Shown here piece after piece: positions 18,052 through 26,612 of a stretch of 64,000 bases of DNA. Both the position numbers and the translations under genes were made by a program. Every line of letters starts with the position of its first letter. Within the stretch, counting starts at the first letter, position 1. The notes under the pieces were generated by a model that had not been told where the DNA came from, searched no databases, and saw only the letters and a program-made list of their open reading frames with translations. The stretch is from Candidatus Raymondbacteria bacterium RIFOXYA2_FULL_49_16. Lineage in GTDB: Bacteria > Fibrobacterota > OXYB2-FULL-49-7 > XYB2-FULL-49-35. The stretch is taken from assembly GCA_001789205.1 (NCBI GenBank), contig MFYT01000073.1, positions 1 through 64,000 of the forward strand. The letters run 5' to 3'.

Positions 18052-19224
18052 ATGAAGGATTGTCCCTTGCGCATGCTTCTTGCTATTGACTCGTTCAAGG
18101 AGTCAATGACATCGCTCCAGGCAGCCAAGGCCTTTGAGCAGGGCATTCGTACGGTTCTTCCCCAAATTTCTATTGCCACGCTGCTGGTTTCTGATGGTGG
18201 TGAGGGTTTTACCGAAGCATTTCTCCATACTGGCAAGGGACATCGTGTCAGAACAATGGTCACTGGTCCGCTGGGCAAGCGCATTATGGCGCACTTCGGA
18301 ATTTTTGACAGGGGAAAACAGGCTGTGGTTGAATTGGCGCAAGCATCGGGACTTGCGCTGCTCAAACCTGGTGAACGCAATCCCATGCGCACAAGCAGTT
18401 ATGGAACCGGCGAGCTTATCAATGCAGCGATCCAACAGGGTGTACGCACCATTACCGTGGGTATAGGCGGATCAGCGACCAATGACGGCGGCATTGGCAT
18501 GGCCCAGGCGCTTGGAGCGATTTTTTACAATGCGCAGGGAGATCTCATTGCCGCTCCCGCAACAGGCAAAGATCTTCTCTCCATTGCGCGCATTGACCTT
18601 TCAGGTGTGCGGCGCAGGCTTTCCGGTGTGCGCATTGCGGTTGCCTGCGATGTGGCCAACCCCATGACCGGGCCGCGCGGTTCATCCGCGGTCTACGGGC
18701 CGCAGAAGGGCGCGACTCCTGCCATGGTCAGACACCTCGACGCTGGATTGCGTAACCTGTGCCGTGTCATTCGAAAGGACGTGGGAAAAAATATTGAACG
18801 CATGCCAGGAGCTGGCGCTGCCGGCGGTATTGGCGGCGGGTTCGTGGCTTTTCTAGGCGCGCGGCTGCTACCGGGAATCGACACCTTGCTCGATGCCGTG
18901 GGTTTTGATAGCCTGCTTGCCAGCGCTGATCTTGTTGTAACTGGTGAAGGCGCCATTGATGGTCAAACCGTGAACAACAAAGCGCCGGTGGGGGTGGCGC
19001 GGCGCGCGAGGAAACGCGGGGTGCCGGTAATCGCTGTCTGCGGCGCAATCGGACCAGGAGCGCACCGTGTCCATGATCAGGGGATTGGCGCGGTCTATTG
19101 CATTACCCCGGGCCCCATGTCCCTTGAACGCGCGATTGGATCGGGAAAAAAACATATGACGCAAGCCGGGGAGACGATCGGCCGTCTGCTGACGCTGCTG
19201 CCTGGCATGGGAAAAGGGACGTGA
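18052..19224 (+). CDS. Glycerate 2-kinase (GarK/GlxK type)
   Basis: ATP-dependent phosphorylation of D-glycerate to 2-phosphoglycerate in the cytoplasm, feeding lower glycolysis. The N-terminal signature is LLAIDSFKESMTS, with LLVSDGGEGFTEA, the GGSATNDGGIGMAQALG loop, and C-terminal VVTGEGAIDGQTVNNKAPVG. Length (390 aa) is normal. The family usually starts at the Met of MLLAIDSF (18073); the first ATG at 18052 adds seven residues, and neither has a good ribosome site. It is divergent from the PEGA gene (62-bp gap). It is followed after one base by a lipoprotein gene. Confidence 0.92.
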   Translation: MKDCPLRMLLAIDSFKESMTSLQAAKAFEQGIRTVLPQISIATLLVSDGGEGFTEAFLHTGKGHRVRTMVTGPLGKRIMAHFGIFDRGKQAVVELAQASGLALLKPGERNPMRTSSYGTGELINAAIQQGVRTITVGIGGSATNDGGIGMAQALGAIFYNAQGDLIAAPATGKDLLSIARIDLSGVRRRLSGVRIAVACDVANPMTGPRGSSAVYGPQKGATPAMVRHLDAGLRNLCRVIRKDVGKNIERMPGAGAAGGIGGGFVAFLGARLLPGIDTLLDAVGFDSLLASADLVVTGEGAIDGQTVNNKAPVGVARRARKRGVPVIAVCGAIGPGAHRVHDQGIGAVYCITPGPMSLERAIGSGKKHMTQAGETIGRLLTLLPGMGKGT

Positions 19225-19225
19225 A

Positions 19226-19855
19226 ATGAAAAATATGTTGTTGGCCGCGCTCTGCGTATGCGGCGCTATGGCCCTGACAGGCTGCTCATCAAACCTCAAG
19301 CTTTCAGTGTACAAGCCGGAAGTCAAAGCCGGGCCCATTGGCAAGGCCGGCGTTGTTGCCCTGGATGGGTCCGCGTACCCCATGTATCATACGATCCATG
19401 CGCTGAAAAACGTCAATTTTGCGCAACTGTGCGAAGAGGCGCTTGAGGAGGCGATCCATTCCACGCGGAAAAACTGGAAACTTATCTATCCAGCGGCAAT
19501 CCAGGCAGCCAGTCCGGACATTGCCGGCATATGCGCGGTCCGCAAGGAGATGTTCCAGGAAGCGACACCAGACGAGAAAGCGGCCATGCAATCGTGCGCC
19601 AAGCTTCTGGAAACGCGCTATTTCTTTGTCATTGAGAGCATTGCAATAAAGGACGTGAGCACCCCGCAGGTACCTGCCAGTTTTGTCCTTGGCGCGTGCG
19701 TGCAGCTTTGGGATTTTGAAAAGGGACAGGTGGTGTTCAGGGCGCGGTCCGTGTCCTCGACAATGAATTACGTCAAAGACGAGTTGCGTAAGGAACTGAA
19801 AAGCCCCATCGCCGATTTGTTAGCTGACCTTATTTCGCCGTTGCCGAAAGAGTAA
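19226..19855 (+). CDS. Lipoprotein of unknown function
   Basis: 209 residues with a clear lipoprotein signal (MKNMLLAALCVCGAMALTGC, lipobox ALTGC). The mature part is a mixed alpha/beta domain of ~185 residues with the sequence KAGVVALDGSAYPMYHTIH and a long amphipathic helix region around residues 60-110; no family was recognised. The start lies one base after the glycerate kinase stop, so the two are co-transcribed. Its last 26 bases overlap the end of the convergent PBP gene, a tail-to-tail overlap that leaves no room for a terminator. Confidence 0.7.
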   Translation: MKNMLLAALCVCGAMALTGCSSNLKLSVYKPEVKAGPIGKAGVVALDGSAYPMYHTIHALKNVNFAQLCEEALEEAIHSTRKNWKLIYPAAIQAASPDIAGICAVRKEMFQEATPDEKAAMQSCAKLLETRYFFVIESIAIKDVSTPQVPASFVLGACVQLWDFEKGQVVFRARSVSSTMNYVKDELRKELKSPIADLLADLISPLPKE

Positions 19856-21113
19856 TATCCCGGTTATTGTACCAAGTCATAATGGCCTCGGCACCAATGT
19901 ACGATGAATGCACGGTCCAGTAGGCGCCGTGTACCGTGACAATCGAGAGGGCAATGGCGTTGTCAGGGTCGCTGGGATCAAGGGCAAAGCCCACAAACCA
20001 GTCGCACCGTCCTTCGGGCACGGATGAGTCGAGAGAACCTGTTTTTCCGCCGATTTTCAGCGCGCTGTATTTACTGCTTTTAAAAAGGGTCCTGAAACTT
20101 TTCCTGGCAGTGCCAATGCGCACCACGTCTCCCATGATTGAACGCAAGAGCAGGGCTGTTTCAGGTGAAACCAGCGTATACTTTTCCTGTTCGCGTGGCT
20201 CGTATATGGTTTTGCCCCCTTTCAGCACTTGTTTGATCATATATGGCGAATGCACCGTACCAGCAGCGCATACAGCGCCGGCAATGAGCGCGCCATGGAG
20301 CGGTGATAGTGTGGTAGACGCGGTAAACCCGCAGGCAACCTCGGCAATGCTGTACGCGTCCGACGGAGGGATGAATATGGAGGAATCCGCGCGCAGGTCA
20401 CTGTCAAAGCGTTGATTGAAGAGAAAGACGGCGGCGGTTTTGCTCAGCAGCGAGGCGCCGATATAGTCCTGGCCGATTTTACCGAACACGGGGTTGATTG
20501 AACGCGCAAACGCCTCGCGCATTGAGACACGGCGGGTCCACCGGTCATTTTTATCAGCGAGTTGGTACCGGTAGAGCGTATAATTGGAACCAGAGTAGGG
20601 GACCAGATTGTCGGGATTGAGACGTCCGTTTTCAATTGCTGACGCTGCGGTAATAATTTTGAAGACCGATGCGGCAGGATACCGGCTCCAGAACAGCATA
20701 TTGGTTGAATCGGGAAGGGCCTCCTCTTCCTTTGGGTTACGGTAGTTTACGGCAGCGAGGACCTCGCCGGTCTTTGGTTTAAACACCAAGGCAGCGCCGC
20801 ACCGGGGATGGTAGCGGTCGAGTAGTGTGCAGAGGTTTTTCTGGATATGGTCGTTTATCGTGGTTTTTACCACAAGGGTATCAGCGCCGCGGACATAGTA
20901 ATTGACTGACTTCAGGTTGCTGGAAAAGTCCTGTGCGGCAATGTAGCGGTGAACGTCTTCCTGTTTCCAGGAACTCATGCGCGGACCAGTTGCTGGCCGG
21001 TCTGCGCTCTGGCATTGCCGTACGAGGAACTGGACAACACACAGGAGCAGCGCGAGCGCGAGCAGCAGTCTGATTCGGCCACGCTTTGGAATGGTGATAT
21101 TTTTCAGTTCCAT
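19830..21113 (-). CDS. Penicillin-binding transpeptidase, short form
   Basis: 427 residues with an N-terminal anchor (~14-32) and a transpeptidase domain carrying all three motifs: Ser149-x-x-Lys152 (SVFK), Ser205-Ile-Asn207 (SIN) and Lys357-Thr-Gly (KTG). These enzymes cross-link peptidoglycan in the periplasm through an acyl-serine intermediate. It is much shorter than FtsI or MrdA (about 600 aa): the usual dimerisation/pedestal region is reduced to roughly 60 residues. It is therefore a minimal class-B-like PBP or a BlaR/OXA-type relative. Convergent with the lipoprotein gene, divergent from fmt (71-bp gap). Confidence 0.88.
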   Translation of the reverse strand: MELKNITIPKRGRIRLLLALALLLCVVQFLVRQCQSADRPATGPRMSSWKQEDVHRYIAAQDFSSNLKSVNYYVRGADTLVVKTTINDHIQKNLCTLLDRYHPRCGAALVFKPKTGEVLAAVNYRNPKEEEALPDSTNMLFWSRYPAASVFKIITAASAIENGRLNPDNLVPYSGSNYTLYRYQLADKNDRWTRRVSMREAFARSINPVFGKIGQDYIGASLLSKTAAVFLFNQRFDSDLRADSSIFIPPSDAYSIAEVACGFTASTTLSPLHGALIAGAVCAAGTVHSPYMIKQVLKGGKTIYEPREQEKYTLVSPETALLLRSIMGDVVRIGTARKSFRTLFKSSKYSALKIGGKTGSLDSSVPEGRCDWFVGFALDPSDPDNAIALSIVTVHGAYWTVHSSYIGAEAIMTWYNNRDITLSATAK

Positions 21114-21184
21114 TGGATAAAAATAGTTTCTTTCATTAAAATCAGTTCAATACAATTTTAAGAAAATACTATATTCATCATACG

Positions 21185-22120
21185 ATGGACCGGTTACGCA
21201 TAGTTTTCATGGGCACGCCCGGGTTCGCGAAGCCTTCGCTGCGCGCTCTTTGCGACAGCAGCCACGATGTGGTCGCTGTTGTCACTAATCCTGATGCGCC
21301 CAAGGGGCGCGGTCAAAAGACCGGCGTGAGCCCGGTCAAACAATTCGCTTTGGAGCGTGGCCTTGCCCTGATACAGCCAATGTCGCTTGCCGCGCACGAG
21401 TTCCACGGCCAGCTTGCGGCCTTGCACGCTGATCTCTTTGTGGTTGTGGCGTTTCGCATTCTTCCCATGCATGTGGTGGCACTGCCCCGGCTGGGGTCAA
21501 TCAATGTCCACGCCTCCCTGCTTCCCCGGTATCGTGGCGCAGCCCCCATCCAATGGGCAATTATAAATGGCGAAACCCGCACTGGCATAACGGTTTTTTT
21601 TCTCGACCGGGTTGTTGACGGCGGTGAGATTATCCGGCAGGTCCCCGTTGATATTGGCGCGGACGAGACTGCCGGTGAACTTTCCCTGCGGTTGCAGGAG
21701 ATTGGTGCGCAGGCGCTGGTCGACAGCGTGGACGGGATTGCCGCGGGAAGTATGCGCCGCGCAGAGCAGGATGGGTCTGCCGCGTGCAAGGCGCCCAAGA
21801 TAGGGAAAGATGACTGCAGAATAGACTTTACCCGTTCCGCGCGCGAAATATATAATTTCATACGGGGATTCACCCCGGCGCCCGGCGCGTGGACCACACT
21901 CAACGGAAAACGGATAATGGTCGCCAAGGCCGCATGTTTTCAGGGGGCAAGTGGTACTCCGGGGGCAATCGTTGCCGTCAAAGAAAATGGTATCGATGTG
22001 GCAACGGGTGAGGGTGTGATACGCATTATACGCCTCAAACCTGAAAACCGGCAGGAGATGGCCGTAGAGGATTTTGTCAATGGATACAGGATTCAGGAAA
22101 ACCATCGGTTCGGCGGGTAA
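21185..22120 (+). CDS. fmt: Methionyl-tRNA formyltransferase
   Basis: Formylates initiator Met-tRNA using 10-formyl-THF. The Rossmann-like formyltransferase domain (1-~205) has the catalytic triad Asn107, His109 and Asp145 (NVHASLLPRYRGAAPIQ; DRVVDGGEI), then the OB-like C-terminal domain (FTPAPGAWTTLNGKRI). Length of 311 aa is standard. ATG 21185 has no strong ribosome site. The gene begins a six-gene plus-strand cluster in which start and stop codons repeatedly overlap: its last 41 bases contain the start of the next gene (22080). Confidence 0.96.
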   Translation: MDRLRIVFMGTPGFAKPSLRALCDSSHDVVAVVTNPDAPKGRGQKTGVSPVKQFALERGLALIQPMSLAAHEFHGQLAALHADLFVVVAFRILPMHVVALPRLGSINVHASLLPRYRGAAPIQWAIINGETRTGITVFFLDRVVDGGEIIRQVPVDIGADETAGELSLRLQEIGAQALVDSVDGIAAGSMRRAEQDGSAACKAPKIGKDDCRIDFTRSAREIYNFIRGFTPAPGAWTTLNGKRIMVAKAACFQGASGTPGAIVAVKENGIDVATGEGVIRIIRLKPENRQEMAVEDFVNGYRIQENHRFGG

Positions 22121-22769
22121 GGCCCTTGTTTTTGCGGGTCTGCTCCTTGTTGCGGGATGCGATTCCGGCATCTACACAAATTACAAAATCCTGCGCCAAG
22201 CCCCTTCGGTCAAACGGTTCCTTGAGCCGGGAGCGCGCACCATCATTTTCCCGGTTGTGGCAAAACGATACGACAGCCTGGGCCAGATAACTTTGCCCCG
22301 CGAGCTCGAATCCATCATTCATCTTGAACAGCGTCAGATCCCCCTGATTTCATTTGAACGCTTTCTTTCCGCGGCCGAGGATTCAAACGTGGCGCCCTAT
22401 GTGCTCGAAGGGATCAATGAATTCAACGAAAACGGCGTGCTCCGGAAGCGGCTGATTGAGAGGTATTACCAGTGCAGCGTGCTGTACGAACCCAAGTTCA
22501 TTCTTATCTGCAGACTCGATCGGGGTGAATATTATCGCGATCTTGATTACGAATACAAGAAACGGATTTTCATCACAGGCAGGCTGTACGACATCCGGGA
22601 GGCTGAAGAGGTCCTTGCTTTTGTCGCTTCCTCCTTTGCACGGGACAAGTACAAGGAGACCCTTCCCTCAACAAACGAACTGATCGCCGCTGCCCTGCGC
22701 ACCATTGCGAAAAATCTCCCCAACGATCCTACGGCCTCGGTATTGCTCGAAAAGCGCGAGGACTGGTGA
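22080..22769 (+). CDS. Lipoprotein of unknown function
   Basis: 229 residues from ATG 22080 (an upstream TTG at 22074 would add two residues). The signal ALVFAGLLLVAGC ends in a lipobox. The mature domain (RTIIFPVVAKRYDSLGQI, VAPYVLEGINEFNENGVLRK, ILICRLDRGEYYRDLDYEYK) resembles small periplasmic alpha/beta domains that bind partner proteins; no named family was recognised. It overlaps fmt by 41 bp and its TGA overlaps the next ATG, so it is translationally coupled on both sides. It is one of three lipoproteins within 4.5 kb here, all of unknown role. Confidence 0.7.
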   Translation: MDTGFRKTIGSAGKALVFAGLLLVAGCDSGIYTNYKILRQAPSVKRFLEPGARTIIFPVVAKRYDSLGQITLPRELESIIHLEQRQIPLISFERFLSAAEDSNVAPYVLEGINEFNENGVLRKRLIERYYQCSVLYEPKFILICRLDRGEYYRDLDYEYKKRIFITGRLYDIREAEEVLAFVASSFARDKYKETLPSTNELIAAALRTIAKNLPNDPTASVLLEKREDW

Positions 22770-22951
22770 TGAAGGAACGGACGGAACGGATGATCGAACT
22801 GGGATTTATCAGGGAACCGGACAGAGTGGTTGCTGAGATCGAAAAAGCCGCCGCTGCCATGCACCGCGACGGATGGGTTTTTCTCCATACGAGGACCGAT
22901 CCTGACCTCAACACAGTGGTATTAGTATTTGAAAAGGAATTGGAGAATTAA
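22769..22951 (+). CDS. Small protein of unknown function
   Basis: 60 residues from the ATG that overlaps the preceding TGA (TGATG at 22767-22771). It is soluble and predicted as one long helix followed by a beta hairpin (MIELGFIREPDRVVAEIEK; GWVFLHTRTDPDLNTVVLVF). No cysteines or membrane segment. The tight coupling and good coding character support a real gene; no family is recognised. It may form a complex with the flanking lipoprotein or the STAS protein, but nothing in the sequence shows this. Confidence 0.55.
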   Translation: MKERTERMIELGFIREPDRVVAEIEKAAAAMHRDGWVFLHTRTDPDLNTVVLVFEKELEN

Positions 22952-22979
22952 TTATGATTTATATACGAAGGGAGCGACC

Positions 22980-23321
22980 ATGAAATTTACAGTAACCGAC
23001 AAGGGCAGGTTCAAGATGATTCATGTTGAAGGCGACCTGCTTATTAATAAACGGTACGATGAAATCAACAAGACGGTCCTGAAACTTATTGAGGGTGGTT
23101 TCCACCACTTTGTGTTCAACCTCGAAAAACTTTCGTGCATTGATTCGAGCGGGGTGTCGGTCTTTATCCATTGCCTGTGCGATGTCCAGGAAAGCAATGG
23201 ATCTATTTATCTGATCGTTACCGAGCCCACCGTGCGCGAGGTCATTGAGCTGGTGGGACTCAACCGGCTGATAAAGACCTATGATTCGGAAGCGGAATTC
23301 GACAAGGAGCACATGCAGTGA
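22980..23321 (+). CDS. STAS-domain anti-sigma factor antagonist
   Basis: 113 residues starting at ATG 22980, preceded by GAAGGGAGCGACC. The STAS fold is complete: KMIHVEGDLLINKRYDEINK, the strand HFVFNLEKLSCID, and the conserved Asp55-Ser56-Ser57-Gly58 turn whose first Ser is the phosphorylation site in SpoIIAA/RsbV. Such proteins release a sigma factor or other partner when dephosphorylated by a PP2C phosphatase. No intact kinase or phosphatase partner is in the window; a decayed PP2C-like tail may exist at 30042-30128. The TGA overlaps the GTG of the next gene. Confidence 0.88.
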   Translation: MKFTVTDKGRFKMIHVEGDLLINKRYDEINKTVLKLIEGGFHHFVFNLEKLSCIDSSGVSVFIHCLCDVQESNGSIYLIVTEPTVREVIELVGLNRLIKTYDSEAEFDKEHMQ

Positions 23322-23737
23322 TCAGCCGGCTGATTGCAGTGTGCGCAGCGCTGTTTTTTGCACAGGGATGCAGCCATACCAAGGCCGTCATTTTTGACGC
23401 CAATGGCCTGGAAAAAGAGGTGGTGGACGTTACCACGAGCAGGGGAAAATCGATTGAGGTCCTGGATGGTCTCGCTTTCCGCACCATACCGCTCAAACGG
23501 ATCAATGACCTGAATATTTCGAGCCGCGAGACTAAAAGTCATGATGGGGAACTGTACTACCTGGCCGAGATATGGCTTACGGATGGCAGCAAGGTACAGA
23601 CCTACCTGCTGCCCGATGGCAGGCGGTCAGGGGCGTATGTAAACGTGAATACTCTTTTGCTGGCAAAGACCCCGAATGGGGCGTATCAGATCCAAATCAA
23701 GGATGTGAAAAAGGTCCAGTTTGTCAGGGCTCACTAA
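23318..23737 (+). CDS. Small lipoprotein of unknown function
   Basis: 139 residues from a GTG overlapping the STAS gene's stop (GTGA). The signal MISRLIAVCAALFFAQGC has a lipobox ending at Cys18. The mature part is a beta-rich domain (SIEVLDGLAFRTIPLKRIND, YLAEIWLTDGSKVQTYLLPD) reminiscent of small beta-barrel domains but with no recognised family. It is the last gene of the fmt cluster and converges on spoVG with only 14 bp between the two stop codons. Confidence 0.65.
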   Translation: MISRLIAVCAALFFAQGCSHTKAVIFDANGLEKEVVDVTTSRGKSIEVLDGLAFRTIPLKRINDLNISSRETKSHDGELYYLAEIWLTDGSKVQTYLLPDGRRSGAYVNVNTLLLAKTPNGAYQIQIKDVKKVQFVRAH

Positions 23738-23751
23738 GAAGGACCAACGCC

Positions 23752-24063
23752 TTATTGGGTTTCGACTTCGGCCTCGTCGTGGCTTTCGGCCGGCGCAGGC
23801 TGCACGCCTTCCTTCTTTTGTTTTTCGTATTCGTCGAGAATAATGTCCTCAATGCGCTTGCGCATATCGTTGTTGATGGGGTGGGCGATGTCCTGGTAGG
23901 TGCCGTCCTTGCGTTTGCGGCTGGGCATTGAGACAAAATAGCCGTTGTTTCCGTTGATCACTTTGAGGCCTCTGACAACGAACGCGTTGTCAAAGGTGAT
24001 GCTCGCGAAGGCCTTGAGTTTCTCTTCGTCGCGCAGGGTGAGTTTGACTTCAGTGATTTCCAC
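23752..24063 (-). CDS. spoVG: SpoVG family RNA/DNA-binding regulator
   Basis: 103 residues from GTG 24063 with GGAGG seven bases upstream. Family signatures: ITEVKLTLRDEEKLKAFASI, FVVRGLKVINGNNGYFVSMP and SRKRKDGTYQDIAHPIN. SpoVG proteins bind nucleic acid and regulate cell division, envelope and virulence genes in Firmicutes and spirochaetes. The acidic C-terminal tail (~85-103) is variable. It follows ispE by 69 bp on the same strand, the same order as the ispE...spoVG linkage known in Firmicutes. Confidence 0.95.
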   Translation of the reverse strand: MEITEVKLTLRDEEKLKAFASITFDNAFVVRGLKVINGNNGYFVSMPSRKRKDGTYQDIAHPINNDMRKRIEDIILDEYEKQKKEGVQPAPAESHDEAEVETQ

Positions 24064-24132
24064 GGATTCCTCCTCTGCAAATGGTGAATACCAAGGGGGT
24101 CTTTCGCCCGCCCGCTCTATTGAATCGGCTCC

Positions 24133-24981
24133 TCATGCATGGGTAAACCGGGCCATGGTGACCCGCTGTTTTTGTTTAATGAAATATTCCGCTGCCGCAT
24201 GCGCGTCCTGTTTTCCAGAAAAGAGCGCATATACGGTTGAACCGCTGCCGGTCAGGAGCGCGCCCACGGGGTTGAAACGGCGGAACATGTTCTTTATGGC
24301 CGCAACCCGCGGATATTTCCTGAATACCGGGCCTTCAAAATCGTTCTGTAAAAGAACGGCCGCGCTTGTCCGTCCGGCAGCGCAGTCCAGATAATTAAAG
24401 TATAAATTACATTTTTTATTGGCAGGCGTCAACCTTCTTTTTAACATGCGGTATGCCGCGGGCGTGGCGATATGCACGGCTGGATGCACCAGGACAATCC
24501 AATGGGAAGGCAGAGGCGGCAAGGGACGGAGTTTTTCACCCCTGCCTGTTGCCAAGGCAAAGCCTCCCTTGTTGAAAAAAGGAACATCGGACCCAAGCTG
24601 CCTGAGTATGCTTCGCGCGGTCAAAGGCTTTTCAGCCAGGTCCCAGAAATCGATGAGCCCTTTGACGACCGCAGCGGCGTTGGAGCTGCCGCCTCCCAGG
24701 CCTGCGCCATGGGGGACCCTTTTCGTGATATGGATGCTGACGCCTTTTTTAACGCCGTAGGCTTCCTGCACAAGCAGGGCTGCTTTGTACGCGATGTTAT
24801 CGGGTCCGCAGGGGATGTCCGGGTTATTGGTGCGCACCCGGATTGTTGCGCAGGGACTCAGCCGTATGGTATCGTGGAGACTGATTTCAGCGAATACGGT
24901 TTCGATATTGTGATATCCGTCGGCCCGTTTGTTGAGAACATGGAGGCCAAGGTTGATTTTTGCGTATGATTTCAGGATCAT
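24133..24981 (-). CDS. ispE: 4-(cytidine 5'-diphospho)-2-C-methyl-D-erythritol kinase
   Basis: GHMP-kinase step of the MEP isoprenoid pathway (ATP-dependent phosphorylation of CDP-ME). The start at 24981 overlaps the upstream stop (ATGA) and gives the standard N-terminus MILKSYAKINLGLHVLNKR; the frame is open further upstream but that is not used by the family. The ATP loop PHGAGLGGGSSNAA is at 90-103 and the C-terminal LLTGSGSTVYALF is intact; 282 aa is normal. With the IspH domain at 49222-50976 this shows a MEP-pathway organism, the isoprenoid source for the lipid genes found later in the window. Confidence 0.95.
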   Translation of the reverse strand: MILKSYAKINLGLHVLNKRADGYHNIETVFAEISLHDTIRLSPCATIRVRTNNPDIPCGPDNIAYKAALLVQEAYGVKKGVSIHITKRVPHGAGLGGGSSNAAAVVKGLIDFWDLAEKPLTARSILRQLGSDVPFFNKGGFALATGRGEKLRPLPPLPSHWIVLVHPAVHIATPAAYRMLKRRLTPANKKCNLYFNYLDCAAGRTSAAVLLQNDFEGPVFRKYPRVAAIKNMFRRFNPVGALLTGSGSTVYALFSGKQDAHAAAEYFIKQKQRVTMARFTHA

Positions 24982-25301
24982 GGGGCCGCCAATCGAACGT
25001 GCAGGGCGGCAAGCGAGATTCCGGCCACATCCCAGAAAAGGTCCTTGAGCGAGAAGAAATTGTTTTGTTTCCGCGAATCGCGGATCTCTTTTGCAATACC
25101 CAGGGATAAGACAAGTGAACACCCGATGGTAAGCGCCTGACCATCGTCAACCTTTGCCTTCTGCGTCAATGCATAGTGCAGGGCGCCCACAGCAACGGTT
25201 GATACCAGGAAGTGCTGGGCCTTGTCGTCGCTGAAAAATGGGTCACCTGCAGGCAGGGCTGATCCTACGCAAAGAAGCAGTATCAGGCAGATTGTCCGCA
25301 T
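24978..25301 (-). CDS. Small exported YfiM/DUF2279-like protein
   Basis: 107 residues. N-terminal signal/anchor MRTICLILLLCVGSALPA, then the pattern DDKAQHFLVSTVAV, GIAKEIRDSRKQNN and FSLKDLFWDVAGISLA. This D-K-x-x-H ... K-E-x-x-D ... D-L-x-x-D-x-x-G arrangement matches the YfiM/DUF2279 group of small membrane-associated proteins of unknown role, perhaps metal-binding. It is translationally coupled to ispE (ATGA overlap) and divergent from the radical SAM gene across a 61-bp gap. Confidence 0.68.
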   Translation of the reverse strand: MRTICLILLLCVGSALPAGDPFFSDDKAQHFLVSTVAVGALHYALTQKAKVDDGQALTIGCSLVLSLGIAKEIRDSRKQNNFFSLKDLFWDVAGISLAALHVRLAAP

Positions 25302-25362
25302 ATATCTGAAAAATAGGTTACAATTTTGTCAAAATACAAGCGAAAAAGCTATTTTACACCCT

Positions 25363-26430
25363 ATGAGATATCTACCTTTGAAGGTGGTTGTTGATCCGGT
25401 TGTGAGCGATACGGCTATCGCACGCCGCGTTCTCTCACTGGTGCCATGTGCAGAAGTTGTTTCTGTTCCGGCATGCGCTCCTGGTCCTCATGATACTGGT
25501 TCAACCCTGTTTCTCATGAACAATCCGGGCCCATTTGTTAAAAAGTGCCCTGAAACACCCCAGTATGTGTGCTGCGGGTACCGGATTCTGAACATCGGCA
25601 CTGGATGCCCTATTGGGTGCACCTATTGTATTCTTAACGAATACCTTGGATCGCGGGCAATGTCCGCCTATTGCAATACAGAGCCTCTGTTCAGGGAACT
25701 TGCTGAGGTTGTGAAAGGTCCTTTTTTGCGCCTAGGGTCGGGCGAGTTTACCGACAGTCTGGTCCTAGACCATCTCACCGGACTTTCGGCTGACCTGATT
25801 CCTTTTCTGCTGAAACAGCGCAACCTGCTTTTTGAATTCAAGACAAAGACCGTTAATATTAATAATCTGATCAAGTATGAGGTTCAAAGAAAGATAATGG
25901 CTTCGTGGTCGGTTAATCCTGATGTTATTGTAAAGGCAGAAGAGCATGGGGCACCATCGCTGGAGAAGCGGCTGGCAGCTGCGCGTGAATGTATGAAAAA
26001 GGGATATATCATTGGCTTTCATTTTGACCCTATAATAAAACACGATAACTGGGAGGAGAATTACACCAAGGTCGTTGACCTCATTTACCAGCATGTTGAG
26101 CCTTCGTGCATTGGGTGGATAAGCCTGGGGTGCTTCAGGTTTGTGCCAGCGCTCAAACCCGTGGTCCAGCGGTTGTATCCACACACAAAGATTATCTATG
26201 AGGAGTTTGTGCAAGGCAAGGATAGAAAGATGCGTTACTTCAGGCCGCTACGCGAGCATATATATGATGTTATAATCTCCAGGATAAAAAAATACCATCC
26301 TGATGCGCCGGTCTATTTCTGCATGGAGACACCCGCTGTGTGGGAGAGGGTGCTGGGAAAAAAGACGTTTTCGTCCGATGGTCTGTGCGGCATGCTGGAT
26401 GAGGTCAGGGAGAAGTTTGGGTTGGACTAG
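25363..26430 (+). CDS. Radical SAM protein, spore photoproduct lyase-like
   Basis: 355 residues from ATG 25363; a longer reading from 25222 would run into the divergent gene and was rejected. Cys82-x3-Cys86-x2-Cys89 (CPIGCTYC) binds the 4Fe-4S cluster that cleaves SAM. The following blocks (LRLGSGEFTDSLVLDHLT, FEFKTKTVNINNLI, WSVNPDVIVKAEEHGAPSLE, IGFHFDPIIKHDNWEENY, SLGCFRFVPALKP) match the SplB family. In Bacillus SplB repairs the thymine dimer of UV-treated spores; the group also occurs in non-sporulating bacteria, where the substrate is unclear. A repair role is likely but unproven. Confidence 0.85.
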   Translation: MRYLPLKVVVDPVVSDTAIARRVLSLVPCAEVVSVPACAPGPHDTGSTLFLMNNPGPFVKKCPETPQYVCCGYRILNIGTGCPIGCTYCILNEYLGSRAMSAYCNTEPLFRELAEVVKGPFLRLGSGEFTDSLVLDHLTGLSADLIPFLLKQRNLLFEFKTKTVNINNLIKYEVQRKIMASWSVNPDVIVKAEEHGAPSLEKRLAAARECMKKGYIIGFHFDPIIKHDNWEENYTKVVDLIYQHVEPSCIGWISLGCFRFVPALKPVVQRLYPHTKIIYEEFVQGKDRKMRYFRPLREHIYDVIISRIKKYHPDAPVYFCMETPAVWERVLGKKTFSSDGLCGMLDEVREKFGLD

Positions 26431-26490
26431 TACTGACTTCACGGATAAATTCGTTTTCAGCTTTCAGAGTCAGTGTAATTGAGGAGATAA

Positions 26491-26532
26491 TCAGGTATAC
26501 GGCATCTTTCCCGGCAGCGTGTAACCTGCACT
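26491..26532 (-). pseudogene. Relic of the apgM 3' end
   Basis: Minus-strand codons SAGYTLPGKMPYT followed by TGA match the last residues of the intact apgM at 30361-31548 (SEGHTLLGKMLYT and stop). The aligned DNA (26491-26534 against 30361-30404) is roughly three-quarters identical. Only the terminal 13 codons remain, ending where the ATPase fragment starts. Confidence 0.6.
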
Positions 26533-26612
26533 CAATGTTCAGCCTGTTGGATCACATAGTCCACTTCAGCATTGCTGTCAGGTTGCTCACGATGCCAATA
26601 ATAGATTTCCGG
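26532..26612 (-). pseudogene. Fragment of a second DUF4143-type ATPase
   Basis: The minus-strand reading PEIYYWHREQPDSNAEVDYV and following IQQAEH corresponds to the C-terminal nuclease-like block of the intact neighbour (PELYYWQREGGRPGEIDYII) but comes from a distinct, more divergent copy. It stops at 26532 in the middle of the domain and has no start or ATPase part. It lies just downstream of the intact gene and abuts the apgM relic. Confidence 0.6.

Noticed and set aside
22980-23321. Complete partner-switching module around the STAS protein
   Set aside because: No kinase or intact phosphatase gene lies nearby; the neighbours are lipoproteins and a 60-residue protein.
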